Positions 34,401 to 45,600 of a stretch of DNA of 64,000 nucleotides are shown here, piece after piece. Below the pieces are notes generated by a model. The model saw nothing but the letters and a program-made list of their open reading frames with translations. It was not told where the DNA came from and searched no databases. A program made the translations under genes and the position numbers. Numbering within the stretch: the first letter of the stretch is position 1; each line of letters opens with the position of its first letter. Source of the DNA: Branchiostoma belcheri (lineage: Eukaryota; Chordata; Leptocardii; Amphioxiformes; Branchiostomatidae); the NCBI RefSeq assembly GCF_001625305.1, contig NW_017802380.1, positions 4,143,895-4,207,894 of the forward strand, given 5' to 3'.

Positions 34401-35305
34401 CCGCCATCTTACTCCCGGCCCTCTGATAGGGGAAGGGATGTTTGGGAAAGTCAGAAGAGCACAACTGCGCACACCTAAAGGAGAGCTCGCCGTTGCCGCC
34501 AAGACAGTTCGCCTGGAGGACTCGCAGTCCTTCCGAGACTTCTACAGAGAAGCAGCCATACTAGTAGCTGTGCACCAAGAACGATGTGACGATGTTCAGT
34601 CCAATATTGTTCGCCTCGTTGGACTCATCACTAAGTCTGAGGAAAAGTATATACTTCTGGAATATGCTCCAAAAGGTGATCTCTTAGGTTACCTGCGGCG
34701 GCCAAGGGCCGATCAGGAGGACCCACTCGGAAGTCTTCTTACATACGCAGTCCACATAGCACGAGCTCTCCAAGAGCTGGAGCGCCTGAGGATCGCCCAT
34801 CGTGACGTGGCCGCTCGTAACGTCCTCATCACTGCCGATGACGTGGCCAAGTTGGCCGACTTCGGACTGGCCAGAGATGTGTACGCCACCACTCAGTATG
34901 TACGAGACAACCGGCCAGGCCTTGACGAACTCCTGCCGCTGAAGTGGATGGCGCTGGAGTCCATCGAGACCGGCGAGTACACCTGTCAGAGTGACGTCTG
35001 GTCCTTCGGCGTGCTGCTGTGGGAGATCGCCACGCTGGGGCAAGATCCGTGCTACGATGGCAGGATTCAGCTGAGCTTTCTTCAGATGGTAGGGATTCTG
35101 AGGCAAGGCATACGGATGACGAAGCCGCCGGGATGTCCGGAGGACCTGTACCGACTGATGAGGGCGTGTTGGTGCGACGTTCCAGATAGAAGACCGACTC
35201 CAGACGGGCTAGAACAGTATCTGTCGCAACTGATACTTACACTGCTTCGTCAAGAAGTCATAGAAATGGAAACTACGGTGTAACTATTCTATAGATCCAG
35301 AAGGA
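31401..35305 (+). repeat. Tandem segmental duplication, unit 2
   Basis: This is the second copy of the 27545-31400 unit, including the 5' non-coding part (31406-32466) and the second kinase gene. Similarity stops soon after CAGAAGGAAA at about 35300, the same position at which unit 1 passes into unit 2. Confidence 0.85.
32467..35283 (+). CDS. Intronless receptor tyrosine kinase, cadherin-like/EGF/Ig ectodomain, copy 2
   Basis: A single frame of 938 residues (ATG 32467) has the same order of parts as copy 1: signal peptide, cadherin-like domain, variable region, EGF, Ig, three EGF-like modules, membrane segment (PLGSLVLLVAIVMAILY) and kinase with GEGMFGKV, VAAK, HRDVAARN and DFG all intact. 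It differs by a short in-frame insertion (KDLAWT, a local duplication of the TWTQ region) and by many changes in the variable region (for example KRTYSTIPEIWIYVTIEP against QQTYSAVSKSWAHEP). The EGF, Ig and kinase parts differ at few positions. The tail ends ETTV, again a class I PDZ ligand. Both copies are open throughout, which argues for two functional receptors. Confidence 0.9.
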   Translation: MARNLLVIVGVWLGFVHFACSTSVTELSVSVPENVAVGETIFTLPWTKDLAWTQAEEKAELPCAKTEGDPYDRFNVTENCTVWVANPLDWSVQSVYLLNIRPNARIKVELTDVEGYPPVYNETCETPINRKYRPGQILFSITVSGASMTTNAGLVVFKRTYSTIPEIWIYVTIEPWMLHTENSDCNIRIASYTAHPADLLTLDDAWRNGILDQLQCSAGSDLPKILIDLISLKYDSESKLINLTKYVPEEVVFNRMNQFILLSSLTFPTKDAKTYHCEFPPFNFSTIRVGEGSSLETFEYFDIQLKPIGCPGGKYGLLCDKNCICKNGGRCHGFNGACRCLPGWKGVACDIPTREVSVTLSPSEPEHVYMSANMTFHCKAHHIDVRTMYLKFPNGTEKVSVGVRELNIMVPNIQSKDAGPYTCKVEDTQGDTFNTTFVLNITNCPPNRKGARCDERCDCQHEASCDRWAGCVCPPGWTGTRCQTKCPHGTYGKDCGKDCICLNDASCGPSDGRCNCTGGWFGKDCSRPCPDGRYGWGCRQVCTCENNAKCDSRDGSCVCVSPWTGRNCDKYMNTYAPLLESLVPLGSLVLLVAIVMAILYKTGVLNCSVPDAGEEEKILFELRRMEQDLAQSLQPGWLGRWEKNIRHLTPGPLIGEGMFGKVRRAQLRTPKGELAVAAKTVRLEDSQSFRDFYREAAILVAVHQERCDDVQSNIVRLVGLITKSEEKYILLEYAPKGDLLGYLRRPRADQEDPLGSLLTYAVHIARALQELERLRIAHRDVAARNVLITADDVAKLADFGLARDVYATTQYVRDNRPGLDELLPLKWMALESIETGEYTCQSDVWSFGVLLWEIATLGQDPCYDGRIQLSFLQMVGILRQGIRMTKPPGCPEDLYRLMRACWCDVPDRRPTPDGLEQYLSQLILTLLRQEVIEMETTV

Positions 35306-36316
35306 AATCATGGCGAGAATAACATTCTTAGTATTTCCTTATTGGTTATACTATATATAAAGTACATATCTCTATCCAAGAAGTTTTAAAGGCAGCGTTT
35401 GTTTAAGGACTATATTCTAACTAATGTACAAGCTTTTTCTTGATATTCACGTTCTGAGGTATGTGAGATACATAATGTCTAGCTTTTATCAAATATGCGG
35501 AAACGTACACTATGTAACATTTTAAGGCATTTTAAGACATTTTTGTACAGTCGTCTTTATTAAGAAAGATGTTGAACAAGACACAACTATGTGTCCAAAT
35601 CACAGTTTTGCACCATATACATGTATCATAAACTTCTAAATACAGCATTGTCGTCTGAACATCGCAGAAAAGACTAAGGAAATGGGACACACTTTAAGCT
35701 GGCTATTACGAACACAAAACTTTAACAATCCTATTCAATTCTCAGATTTATCATACGACACTCACATGGGCACCTGTCGAATTTAAGGTCACGTAAGGAC
35801 GGGGCTCAGTCGCAAATATAGATGTAAATAGCTCTACGTACTAGTATACGATAACTAAATGCTACTATTATATAAGCAAAAGTACAGAGATATAATGTTC
35901 TGCTTAAAAAACCGACTCTGTATCCATGGAACACTGTATATACAAATGAACACGAGATAAATATGGCATAAGTGGAAACATACTCGAAACAGTATGTACA
36001 CACTTGCCTACACATCGTAATGCCTCAATAAGGACTTTTATTTGAAAAGCTATCGAGATATTTTCACTTCCTGTGAAATCTGTCCTAAAATGGGGTTCCT
36101 AAAGTGGCCACTCTTTCCGGGTTTTCCTTTGATATTCAGTACTGCTACGTGACATATTCCCAACAAATTAGATTCATTTCTACAATCATGAAGAATGAGA
36201 AACTTCATAACAATGCAAAAAAGCTTGTAGAAATATAGTACTGGTTATTAAATAGCTCCTGAACGAAAACTATGGGTACTATGTGCATATACACAAGTAA
36301 ACGGTACTGCAGGACG
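35306..36316 (-). other. Probable 3' UTR of the fibrinogen-domain gene
   Basis: AT-rich sequence without exons. Minus-strand AATAAA signals (TTTATT on the plus strand) at 36037-36042 and 35556-35561 are candidate polyadenylation signals for the gene ending at 36317. Confidence 0.5.
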
Positions 36317-39300
36317 TTACTTGAAGTAGAACGGTCTAATTTTCATCTCGGTGGCCTTGAGGGAGTAGTCGTCTCCCTTCCACGTCTTCCAGATGATGCC
36401 ATCCTTGGTGTTGTCTCCGTAGCGCCCGTTCAGGTTGGACACTCGACACCTGTTGTACCACCACGCACCTGCCGCGGGAGGAGTCATTCATTCAGTTAAA
36501 GAACCCAACACACTTGTCGATAAAACGTAGGGGTGGTCCTTTGCGCTTGGCTGAAAATGTGGATTGCACCTCTAGTTATCGAAGGTTTTATTCCAGATGC
36601 AGGGACGCTAGTCGCAATTCCACTGCACATTCATTTAAACAGACTGAAAAACATACAAAATCTAAGAGACGTTTTTTTACCATAGTTCACTACGGCGCAC
36701 TGTTCCGAACTGTTGTCGTTGTCCTCATCTCTAGTGGACCATTCCATCCCCTGGTGGTATATAAGAGAGTCCCCTGAAAGTAACACAAAAAACCATTAGT
36801 CTTGATTAGCTAGTACCTCGTCTCACCTGTATTTGACGCGAATCTACGGCCTCCTTGAGAATGAATGACCCATTACTTCTCACACGTGACTTGGCGGACA
36901 CGTGACTCCAAATGGGTCAAAGGTGGCCCGAAGTCTATATCGCCCACCGCCTCGGCTAAATGGCAGTTGGATCATAATCTTATCCATCAAGGCGAGTCAG
37001 ATCTTATAACACTCATAAGTGTCACCACACATACCAGACAATCACAAAGCGTGACAGGTTTAATGTGAAAGTTCGTGCATGTTTGCCCTTCTGTTAAATC
37101 CATACATGTCAGTGGCAGGTTACGAGGGATTACGTTTGGAAAGTAACCAGCCCTCCAAGTATCGGTCGTTAAGAAACGTCTGAAACAGATGTGAACGAGC
37201 CTGCTTCCAACAGAGCCGGGTGGTGAGCTGTTCACCACAGACCACCCTAAAACTGTGCATGTGTGCTGCAGACTTCGGCTGGAATCAGCAGACATACATG
37301 TACTCTGCCACCAGGTTTTCCTGGTTAGCACTAACATACTCTCCAACTCGTTATCAGCTAACAAAGACGGGGAGAGCAGAAAGAGAATAAACGAGCGTGA
37401 AATGGGGAAGATGGCAGGGGTCCTCTTCATCAGACAACTATTCTTGCCAACTTTAGGCTCGACAACAAGTTTCCAAACGTTGGAACATTCCATGTTTGCC
37501 ATTTTGCACTTAATGAATGCATGTGTGTCTATGTTTATCCGTGCCTATGAGTGTGATGGCTTCTATACTGATAAATGATAAAAGCTCTGGGGTGAAGGTA
37601 TGCGTGACATCTCCAGGAGGGTTCGTCTACTAAGTGGTCTGTCTACTTGTCCTAATTGAGGCGCCACAGGTACGACATTGGAAGTCCATCATCGTCGAAA
37701 GATCACTGAGAATTCATTACAAGACCTAAAGAGTCATTCAGGGCTCGCTAAAAGACCGCTGAGTATGTGAAAGATCTCTCCCCGGCCTGGCCTGTGTTGA
37801 CTCCCGCACCACCGTACCTGCAGTGCCGCTGTAGTCGCCGAGTTCCTCCAGCCGGAAGTTGTCGGCGATGTTGCCGATGCGGAACTTCTCGTACTTGGCG
37901 TAGGTTTTCTCCCCCTCGAAATCCTCCAGGTCGATCCGGAGCTCGTTATCCTGGGAGTTGGTCAGTTTGTAGATGATGTCATTACCTGGAAAATAAGACA
38001 TGCTCCAATCAATCAATGAAATGACCAATCGATAAACTTTTTTTCAAGCCAATAATACACAGCAGGACGTCACAAAATTCGACCATTGATGGCGTCTAGA
38101 AATTTAAAAAAAACATGAAATTGACATATCCAAACATATGATCAAGAAAATTACTAACCTAGCCAGAACTCCTTTTCCAGTTTGCCAAACCCTCTCTTGT
38201 AGGCTTTCCAGTTCCGATAGAAACGTTGTTTTCCGTCAGTCCTGCGCTGAATGACCTGTAGTGTACAATCATGCCATGTTGAAAGTCTTGCCGAGGGAAT
38301 GTAAGGCAAAAATAATTCTACTCTATAATGCTTTTTAAGGATCAACAAAGTTGTAAAACACTTTTGTCGCTTGTTAGTTAGTTTTCTGCCCGTGAACAGT
38401 ACCGCTTTGTGACGAACATGTTGTGCATGCGCATCAGTAGTGACGGCCTGTGACAAAATCCATCTACACAAAACAACAAACATGTCAGAGATAAACATTT
38501 CACACAGACGTCCCTCCTCAACATCCGGGGACGTCAGCCGAACACGTCCGATTGGAGAGAAATAAATGATGCAGCCTGCCAATGATGGATGGTCATGATC
38601 ATCGATCAAGTGACCCCGCAGTGACTCTGTCTAAACAGGGGTCAATCACCGGCCAGTTTAAATATAGAAAGTTATTTCCTATTCTCCATGGCCCCATATA
38701 GAGAGTATTTCACCTTGATCTTGTCCGACATACCATGATGTCTTTATTTGCACTGATAATATGGCTATATGGAGGCTGAATGGCGAATGTGACGTCTCGT
38801 ACACGTACAAGCACCCTATTGCTGTAATCTCCAAGCAGAAAATCGGTCGAGCTTGTTTTGTAGTTCTTTCTCTGCTTCTTCACCTCTCTCTCTCCCTCTC
38901 TCTCTTCCTCCTCTCTCTCTCTTTCTCTACTTACGCATTCAAAAGTTGAAGGTGCACTACAAGAAAGACGTATCAAATGTTGCAATGACATGCGGAATAC
39001 ACCGAGACTGACCCGCATCCCTACATCTGCTTGGTGATAACTATTGCTACACCATAATGTCCTAGCTATGTTTCTGTACGTACGATCCAGCCGCCTCCCT
39101 CCGTGTCCATGTCGCAGTACGCCCTGAAGGACTTGTCTGCGTGGTATAACGTGTAGACGCCGCTGGGAGCCTGCCCGTTCCCATGTCTCAGTACCTGGGC
39201 ACAGTCACGCGGGAAGAAGCCTGGTGGGAACAATAAAAAAGAATACCGTGTAACTAGAAAGTCAACAATTGTTAGAAATACTGCTACAGATCTAGTGGGA

Positions 39301-42300
39301 TCCAAATCTATTCATTTGTTCCATAGTCCAGGACCTATCGACATACAATTCATATCAATCCATCTATAGCTTCTGCAGGTTCGATTATAGGGCCCCTGGT
39401 GGGTTTCAATAGTACTGCAGCAGAACTTTCAGTTTTCATATGTTGTATATCAGAACTAAACGTCGAGCAAACTGTTCATCAGGTCTAGACGACATGTTTA
39501 ATTCCTGTCACGCCTCTTAAATAAGTTACCGAAGGGCTTCAAGCCTTCAACCGTCTGGTGGACGTGGAAGAAAACCAAGAAAAGATACTGAAGACTAACA
39601 CGGCGCCAAGACTGAACTTTTGGCCGGATGTCGACTGTCGACAGTTTTCGTTTTTGTCCTTGGAAACATTATTACTTTTTCCAATATTTCCGGACAGCTG
39701 CGGCATTTGAGGTGTAGTCAACTGGTAGTGGGTGCGTTTAACTCCATACTCTTTCTCATCAACTGAGCTGAGTGATAAGCAGAGAAAGTAGAACTGCCAT
39801 TTTCACGTCAATAGTGACCGACCTGGCCTGGGTTTAACCCCTACACCATGTACATGTCTCCCTGGGCCACTACAGAACTGCCGCCGCTGGTCCCTCAACA
39901 AGCAGTGAATTGTCTGTTGTGATTTACGAAGTGTTTGTTTTCAATTTTTCTCTTAAGTAGCCTGATTAAATCGAGCTTCTACTGACCCTCCTACTAATCG
40001 ACCGCCTGGTAGGGGGTCGCACAGCGCCCTGGACAGAGAGAGAGCTTGCGTTACACAGAAATTATTTATGTCGATGGAGGTTAGACATCCAGGTAATAAG
40101 ATACACAAGGAAACTGGGTAGATTTTCAAAATCTTCTCAATTGCTTGAGTAGCTGTTTTCTTGTGTAGTATTCATTTTAATTTCCACATGGCTGCAGCCT
40201 GTGTAATATTAGTTCACAATCGTCAGATGGTGGAATTAAGTTAATATGTACTGCATTGTTTCAGCGCCTTGTTACGGTTAGTTATGTGTTACAGCAGTTG
40301 TCTTCTCAGATCGATGTTGTTTACTCCGCCTTCTCACACTGACTTCAGACTGTACGCGGTGCTCGATGACTGACAGGGGGTCTCTAACATTGACCCTGCT
40401 CTGCCGACGTCACGGTTCACCCAGGCTACCGTAAACCACGGGGGGAATCTATGAGATATAAAACAGTGATGACTACAGACCGGCCGTGCTGAGTTACAAA
40501 TGGGACTATTGTAATATTATGAGAAGTTCTTTCATCAGTCTGTCCGGCTGAATTTACGACAGTCTGGTGACATGTCGGCTACATATAACAAGGTTTCTAT
40601 ATAGCGTTCACATGTACAGCAAGATCTGGGTGGCAGTTTTGAAATTGTATACGATACTCTACAAGTTGTTTATTACCGTGTACTGAGGTGTGTTTGTTGG
40701 CTTGTGTGTACGTATTTGTTTGAAAGCAGTCACGGGAAGTAAGGAGGAAATTGTGTAACCGCAGACTGACAGGAAGGTCAAACTGGAGGTCAAAATGGTC
40801 TCCTCGCAGGCTGGAAGGCTGACAAACAGCACAGTATGCACAGCATCAGCAAGAAACCCACAATGACGAATAAAACAAGAAATTCACAAGAGCGATAAAT
40901 AAGCGAGGACTGAAATCGACGATTTCTTGTTCAATATGAAGGGTTATTCAATGGAATCAAAATTAAAGTGGGGTACCAGTCAGCAGACCAAGGTAACGTG
41001 CTTGTAACTGTGAAACTTTAAGACCGACTAGTCCCTTGGGCAAATTATTCACCCCATTTGGCCAATTTCTCTACTATTTTTTCAGCAAGTAAAAGTAGTC
41101 CGCCAGGGACTAACCTGATATATAGGCAATTACTTTAGTGTGAGGGGTAGTTTTTCATTCTGTAGCTCCCTCGGAGGGTTTAAGGCATCCGAAGTGAGCC
41201 GGGGTCGGACCCCCTGTCCATCACCGCTTCCCGGACACGTCATAAGTCACGTTCGGACGGCCAAATATGGTGCTGCGGCCTCCAGGTTCAAGGGCAGGCG
41301 TCACGTGCACCTGTTTAACCCGTGTATTAAGTTAACAGGGACGACATGAAAACAATCAGGGAAAATTAGGCTGATTCTTCTGACATGGTCTCACCTCGAG
41401 AGTTAGGGTGACCACCCTCAGGCTTTAGTCAAATAAAGAGTGGGCGCTCAAGGGGTTTGTGTGTGTGTGCATGTCATGAAAGTAAGAGCATGTAAGTGGA
41501 GGATTTGAAAGGAGCCTGCAGTTTGAAATAATACTTCAACATTGCTTAGATGCTGATCACATTCGAATTACCCCAGGAAATAAGCACCAAAACTCATAAT
41601 TCTTTACAATGAGGCGATGACGTTTATGGCTAACCTTCATTTGGGCCAAGTCACTCCAGTGTTGGAAGGAAAGTTGAGTCTTTATTTTATAGTGACTTGT
41701 ACCAACACAGATGAACTTTCATGCTTCATTAACTTTGTTCGTTTCTTTGCCTATCTACCCTTTTATTCAGAACTCAATCAAATTTACCAAGGTTGAACCT
41801 GATACCAATCGTCGTTTGGTTTTCGAAATCAGAACCAAAAGAGCAAGCAACGATCAGAGAAAGCCGCGGTTGTTAACTCGTTCTTCTCCGTAAGTTCTCG
41901 GTTCTACTACCTTCTCTGGGAAAATAATCACATTTTGTGGCCAATGGCCTCTATATATTTTCAAACAAACAAAGAAATCCGACGGGGGCTACTCAGAGAG
42001 TCGACGTTCTCTGTCACACATGGTTCCCGTCACGAAAATGGAGAAGACAGATCATTAACCCAGGTTCACGCAATAGCTTACACTAAAGGAACACTTATAT
42101 TCTTTTAATCTACTCGTTTTGGAACTATTTGCCCCTAAGCCAGTCGCTTCCTGTGAGGACAAAATGTGAGATTTAGGAAGCAAGGCATCTTATGACGCAA
42201 GAATGTAGACCGGTAGCACCTGGTCTCTGTAAATGTTGGGAAGAGCTGTCCGTGGGAGTATCGCTGTAATTCACCTTGTGGGCGGTGTATTCCCGAGATT

Positions 42301-42613
42301 GTGAGAGAAGGAAAGACGCGTGGGAAGTAAAAATAAAAGGAGGCGGGAACGAGAGAAGACAATGATAAATGAAAGGCTGGAGACAACAGGACAACTAGAG
42401 ACAGCAGGCCAGAAAAATGCCAAGACAGAGAGACTTAGAGAGACAGACAGAAAAACAGACAGCCAGAAACAATATTTCTCTCCCTTGGGATGAAGTAAAA
42501 GAAGAAATGACACGCTTGAACTTGACAAAAGACCGCAGCCATCAGACATTAATTATACATGTGCATTGTTACCTTCGCCAAGAAGGTTATGTTTTCGTAG
42601 GCGTTCGTGTGTG

Positions 42614-42648
<35 letters not shown>

Positions 42649-45600
42649 AAACACGATAACTTGAGAAGGCTTAAATGGATTGACTTCATATTTGGTAGGT
42701 GGGTAGGTCTTGATGAGACCTCGAAATGATTAGATTTTGGGCCCCCTGGCGGCTTCTTATGGTACTGCAGCTGAACTTCCGGTTTTGATATCTCGTGATC
42801 TGGACGTGCTAGGGTCACGAAATTTAGATGATAGGTAGGTCTTGTGCTGGGGAATAAGTGACATAGGTTTGGGCCCCCTATCGGCTTGCTCAGGAACTGC
42901 AGGGCCATTTCTTTGAAAATATTCATAAGAGGATAACTCAAGAACCGGTGGACGGATCATCATGATTTTTGTTATGTAAGTAGCTTAAGTGATGCTTGAC
43001 ATAATTATGCGACAATTATGCAAATCTGGACGTAATTTGCATAATTAATGAGGAAATTCGGTAAATCAGCTGCATTACATTATAGGACTATTCAAGCTTG
43101 AGACATATGTAATTGACAACGAGAAAAACACAGGCAGATATTAATTATGTAAATTAACACTTAATTTGCATAATTAATGAGAAAATGTTATAATTCCATA
43201 ATGGTAACTGCCTGGAATTTCATACTTAGGGTATTTGCAAGTTAAGTGAATGTGTACATCATTAAACATAATTTATTCAAATAAGGACCTCATTTGCATA
43301 ATTTATGAGGTAATGATAGAATGGCTTTCTTTTTTAAGATAAGGCTGTCTTTTATGGATAATATGATAAACTCATATAATTCATGCAAATGAGGATCCTA
43401 TTTGCATAATCAGGAGGAATAATCTTTACTTTTTCATAAAGATTAACATCATTTGGCGAAGGTATGAGATCGTGGGACTCTAGTTGAAGTCTGTACCACG
43501 CGTTGGCGATGTTGTAGTCGACTTTTAACCTAAAGGCTGTTCTGGTATGTGAAATCTATTAATTATCCGAATGCTTCTCTCATGTTATAACCGACAGGAA
43601 TTTTCTGACAGTTGCAATCTATCTTACACAGAACCAGGTTCCTTTTCAACTTTCCCACCCCCTCCCTTTGGCAAAAACAGGACAGCTTGGATCATGCGAA
43701 GGATCCCCTATGGAATCTTTCAACTCAAAGTTCCTTGATATCAAAGCTAGCAGTCAGGCTAGCAGTGACGTTTCCCAACTTGGAAGAACCGGAGAAGCTG
43801 ATCCCAATTTACAAGTGCGAGCACACCTCCCAGTTTGGGCATTGCGGCCTTAAAATCTTAAATGTCACGTGCGCTCTGAATACCAAGGCGACTACACCAG
43901 ACACCTCTGGGTGCTGAGAGAAAAGAAGGAATTGGCCATGTGGGTATTCCCGTTTCCAACCCTCAGGCGCTCGGGTAACTCTTCTGACGAGTATTCTCAC
44001 CCTATTCGGTCAACTCCTACTACCAGTATGGTTTTGCCGACCAAAGCAAAACTAGGCCACGCGACTGGCAAAGGTCTGGACCAAATCAATTGATACGATC
44101 TGGCTACCCTACTGGTTCAAAGGGTCAGGAGAAAGTGTCCCTGCGACCGATTTGGAATAACCGCAGGTAGTTGGGCTGGGTCAGGCCCGGGTCGAGCCAC
44201 TTGTAAGGATTAGTTCGAGATAAGGACAACAGGAGATAACTGGGAACGTCCCGACAAGGATCGAGCCTGCTGGACGGCAGATTTCCCATGGCCAACACAG
44301 ACCAGCTTCTCGGCTCCAGGGCTAACATATGTCCCCATGGAACTACTGGAAGACGAACATCAGCGAAAGGATTTCCTCCATGTCGTAGCGAAGTCGTACA
44401 TCTGTTTATATTTGTGCCTGAGAATTAAAGCAGTCCGAAAATAGTAAGGTAGCCTGCACTCGATTGCAATATGTTTTCCTCGGAAAGTCACGTCTGCGAC
44501 CGTGTTTTATTGTGTCCAGTGGTCGAGGCCCGTGCCAGGCGTTGGAGCCTTCAATGATGGCCCATTTCCCTGTTGACCGTGCCAATAATCTTTCATATTC
44601 AATTGGACCAGTTATTTCCATGTCTGACAAAGCCTAAAGACGTCCTCAAAGAAAACAGTAGAAATGAAAATTCGAAGAAGCGAACATCTGACAATGGCAA
44701 AAGTCAATTTGAAATCAATATGATGACTATATACTACTACCCGCCCATCCTATGCATAATGCATGACTGATTTTCCACAGTGTTGTGCTTTACGATATGA
44801 CCCGTTAAATTGACCAGTTGTGGGGTCTGCCCTCTCCAAGTGCCAAGTTAAGTACAATAACAGACCAACAGGCCTCCGGTTCTAAATTTCCTCATGTACC
44901 CACCAGGCTTGTTTTACTGGTACTCGTATTTTGTGACTTTTTCTTCGTTTCTCAGTCCCCCCACCCCTCTCTCGCTCTCTCTCTCTCTCTCCGAATAGCA
45001 GTCTTTTTTTTTTTAGTTCCAGCTCTCACAATGAGTGAGGAAGGGAAGATATGAAGAGATGAGGAGATGAGGCGTACTACTTGAAAGACGTACTCAGTTT
45101 AAATGTTGTAAAAACCTCTACGCCAAAACATCTCCTTCAAGATCTACACCAGCACTACTTTGGACACGTACACTCGGACTGGTTCGGACGTGATCTCGGC
45201 GGTATGTCTGGCTGGAAACGTCTCAGGATCCAGAGGAAACACCAGGAAAACACATCATTCATCCATCTACGCCCCCTAAACAGTTATTACGGCTCCTTTG
45301 TCCTCCCCGGAGCCGGGCTAAGTAACCGGTATTTCCTCCCGTATCCCCGGGTATACCGCCCGCCCTTGACACCGGCTCGCCGTGAATTGCTACATGTCCT
45401 CCCACGTGAACTTGGCCGTGTTGCTAATCCTGATACAAGTGTTCCAAGATGGGTGAGCTGTGCAAATGTGTACTTGGCAAGGCTGCAGGAGATTATCTAA
45501 GTGGACGCCGTCATTTAGAAAGAAGATAGCCAAGATTTGAACATTTAGAGATAGCGAAATGTGCAACAAAATTTGAACAAATGTAGAATTGACATCACTT

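Noticed and set aside
45081-45500. Plus-strand frame of 139 codons in the long intron
   Set aside because: It has no recognisable domain, splice partners or homology I can recall, and lies antisense within an intron.
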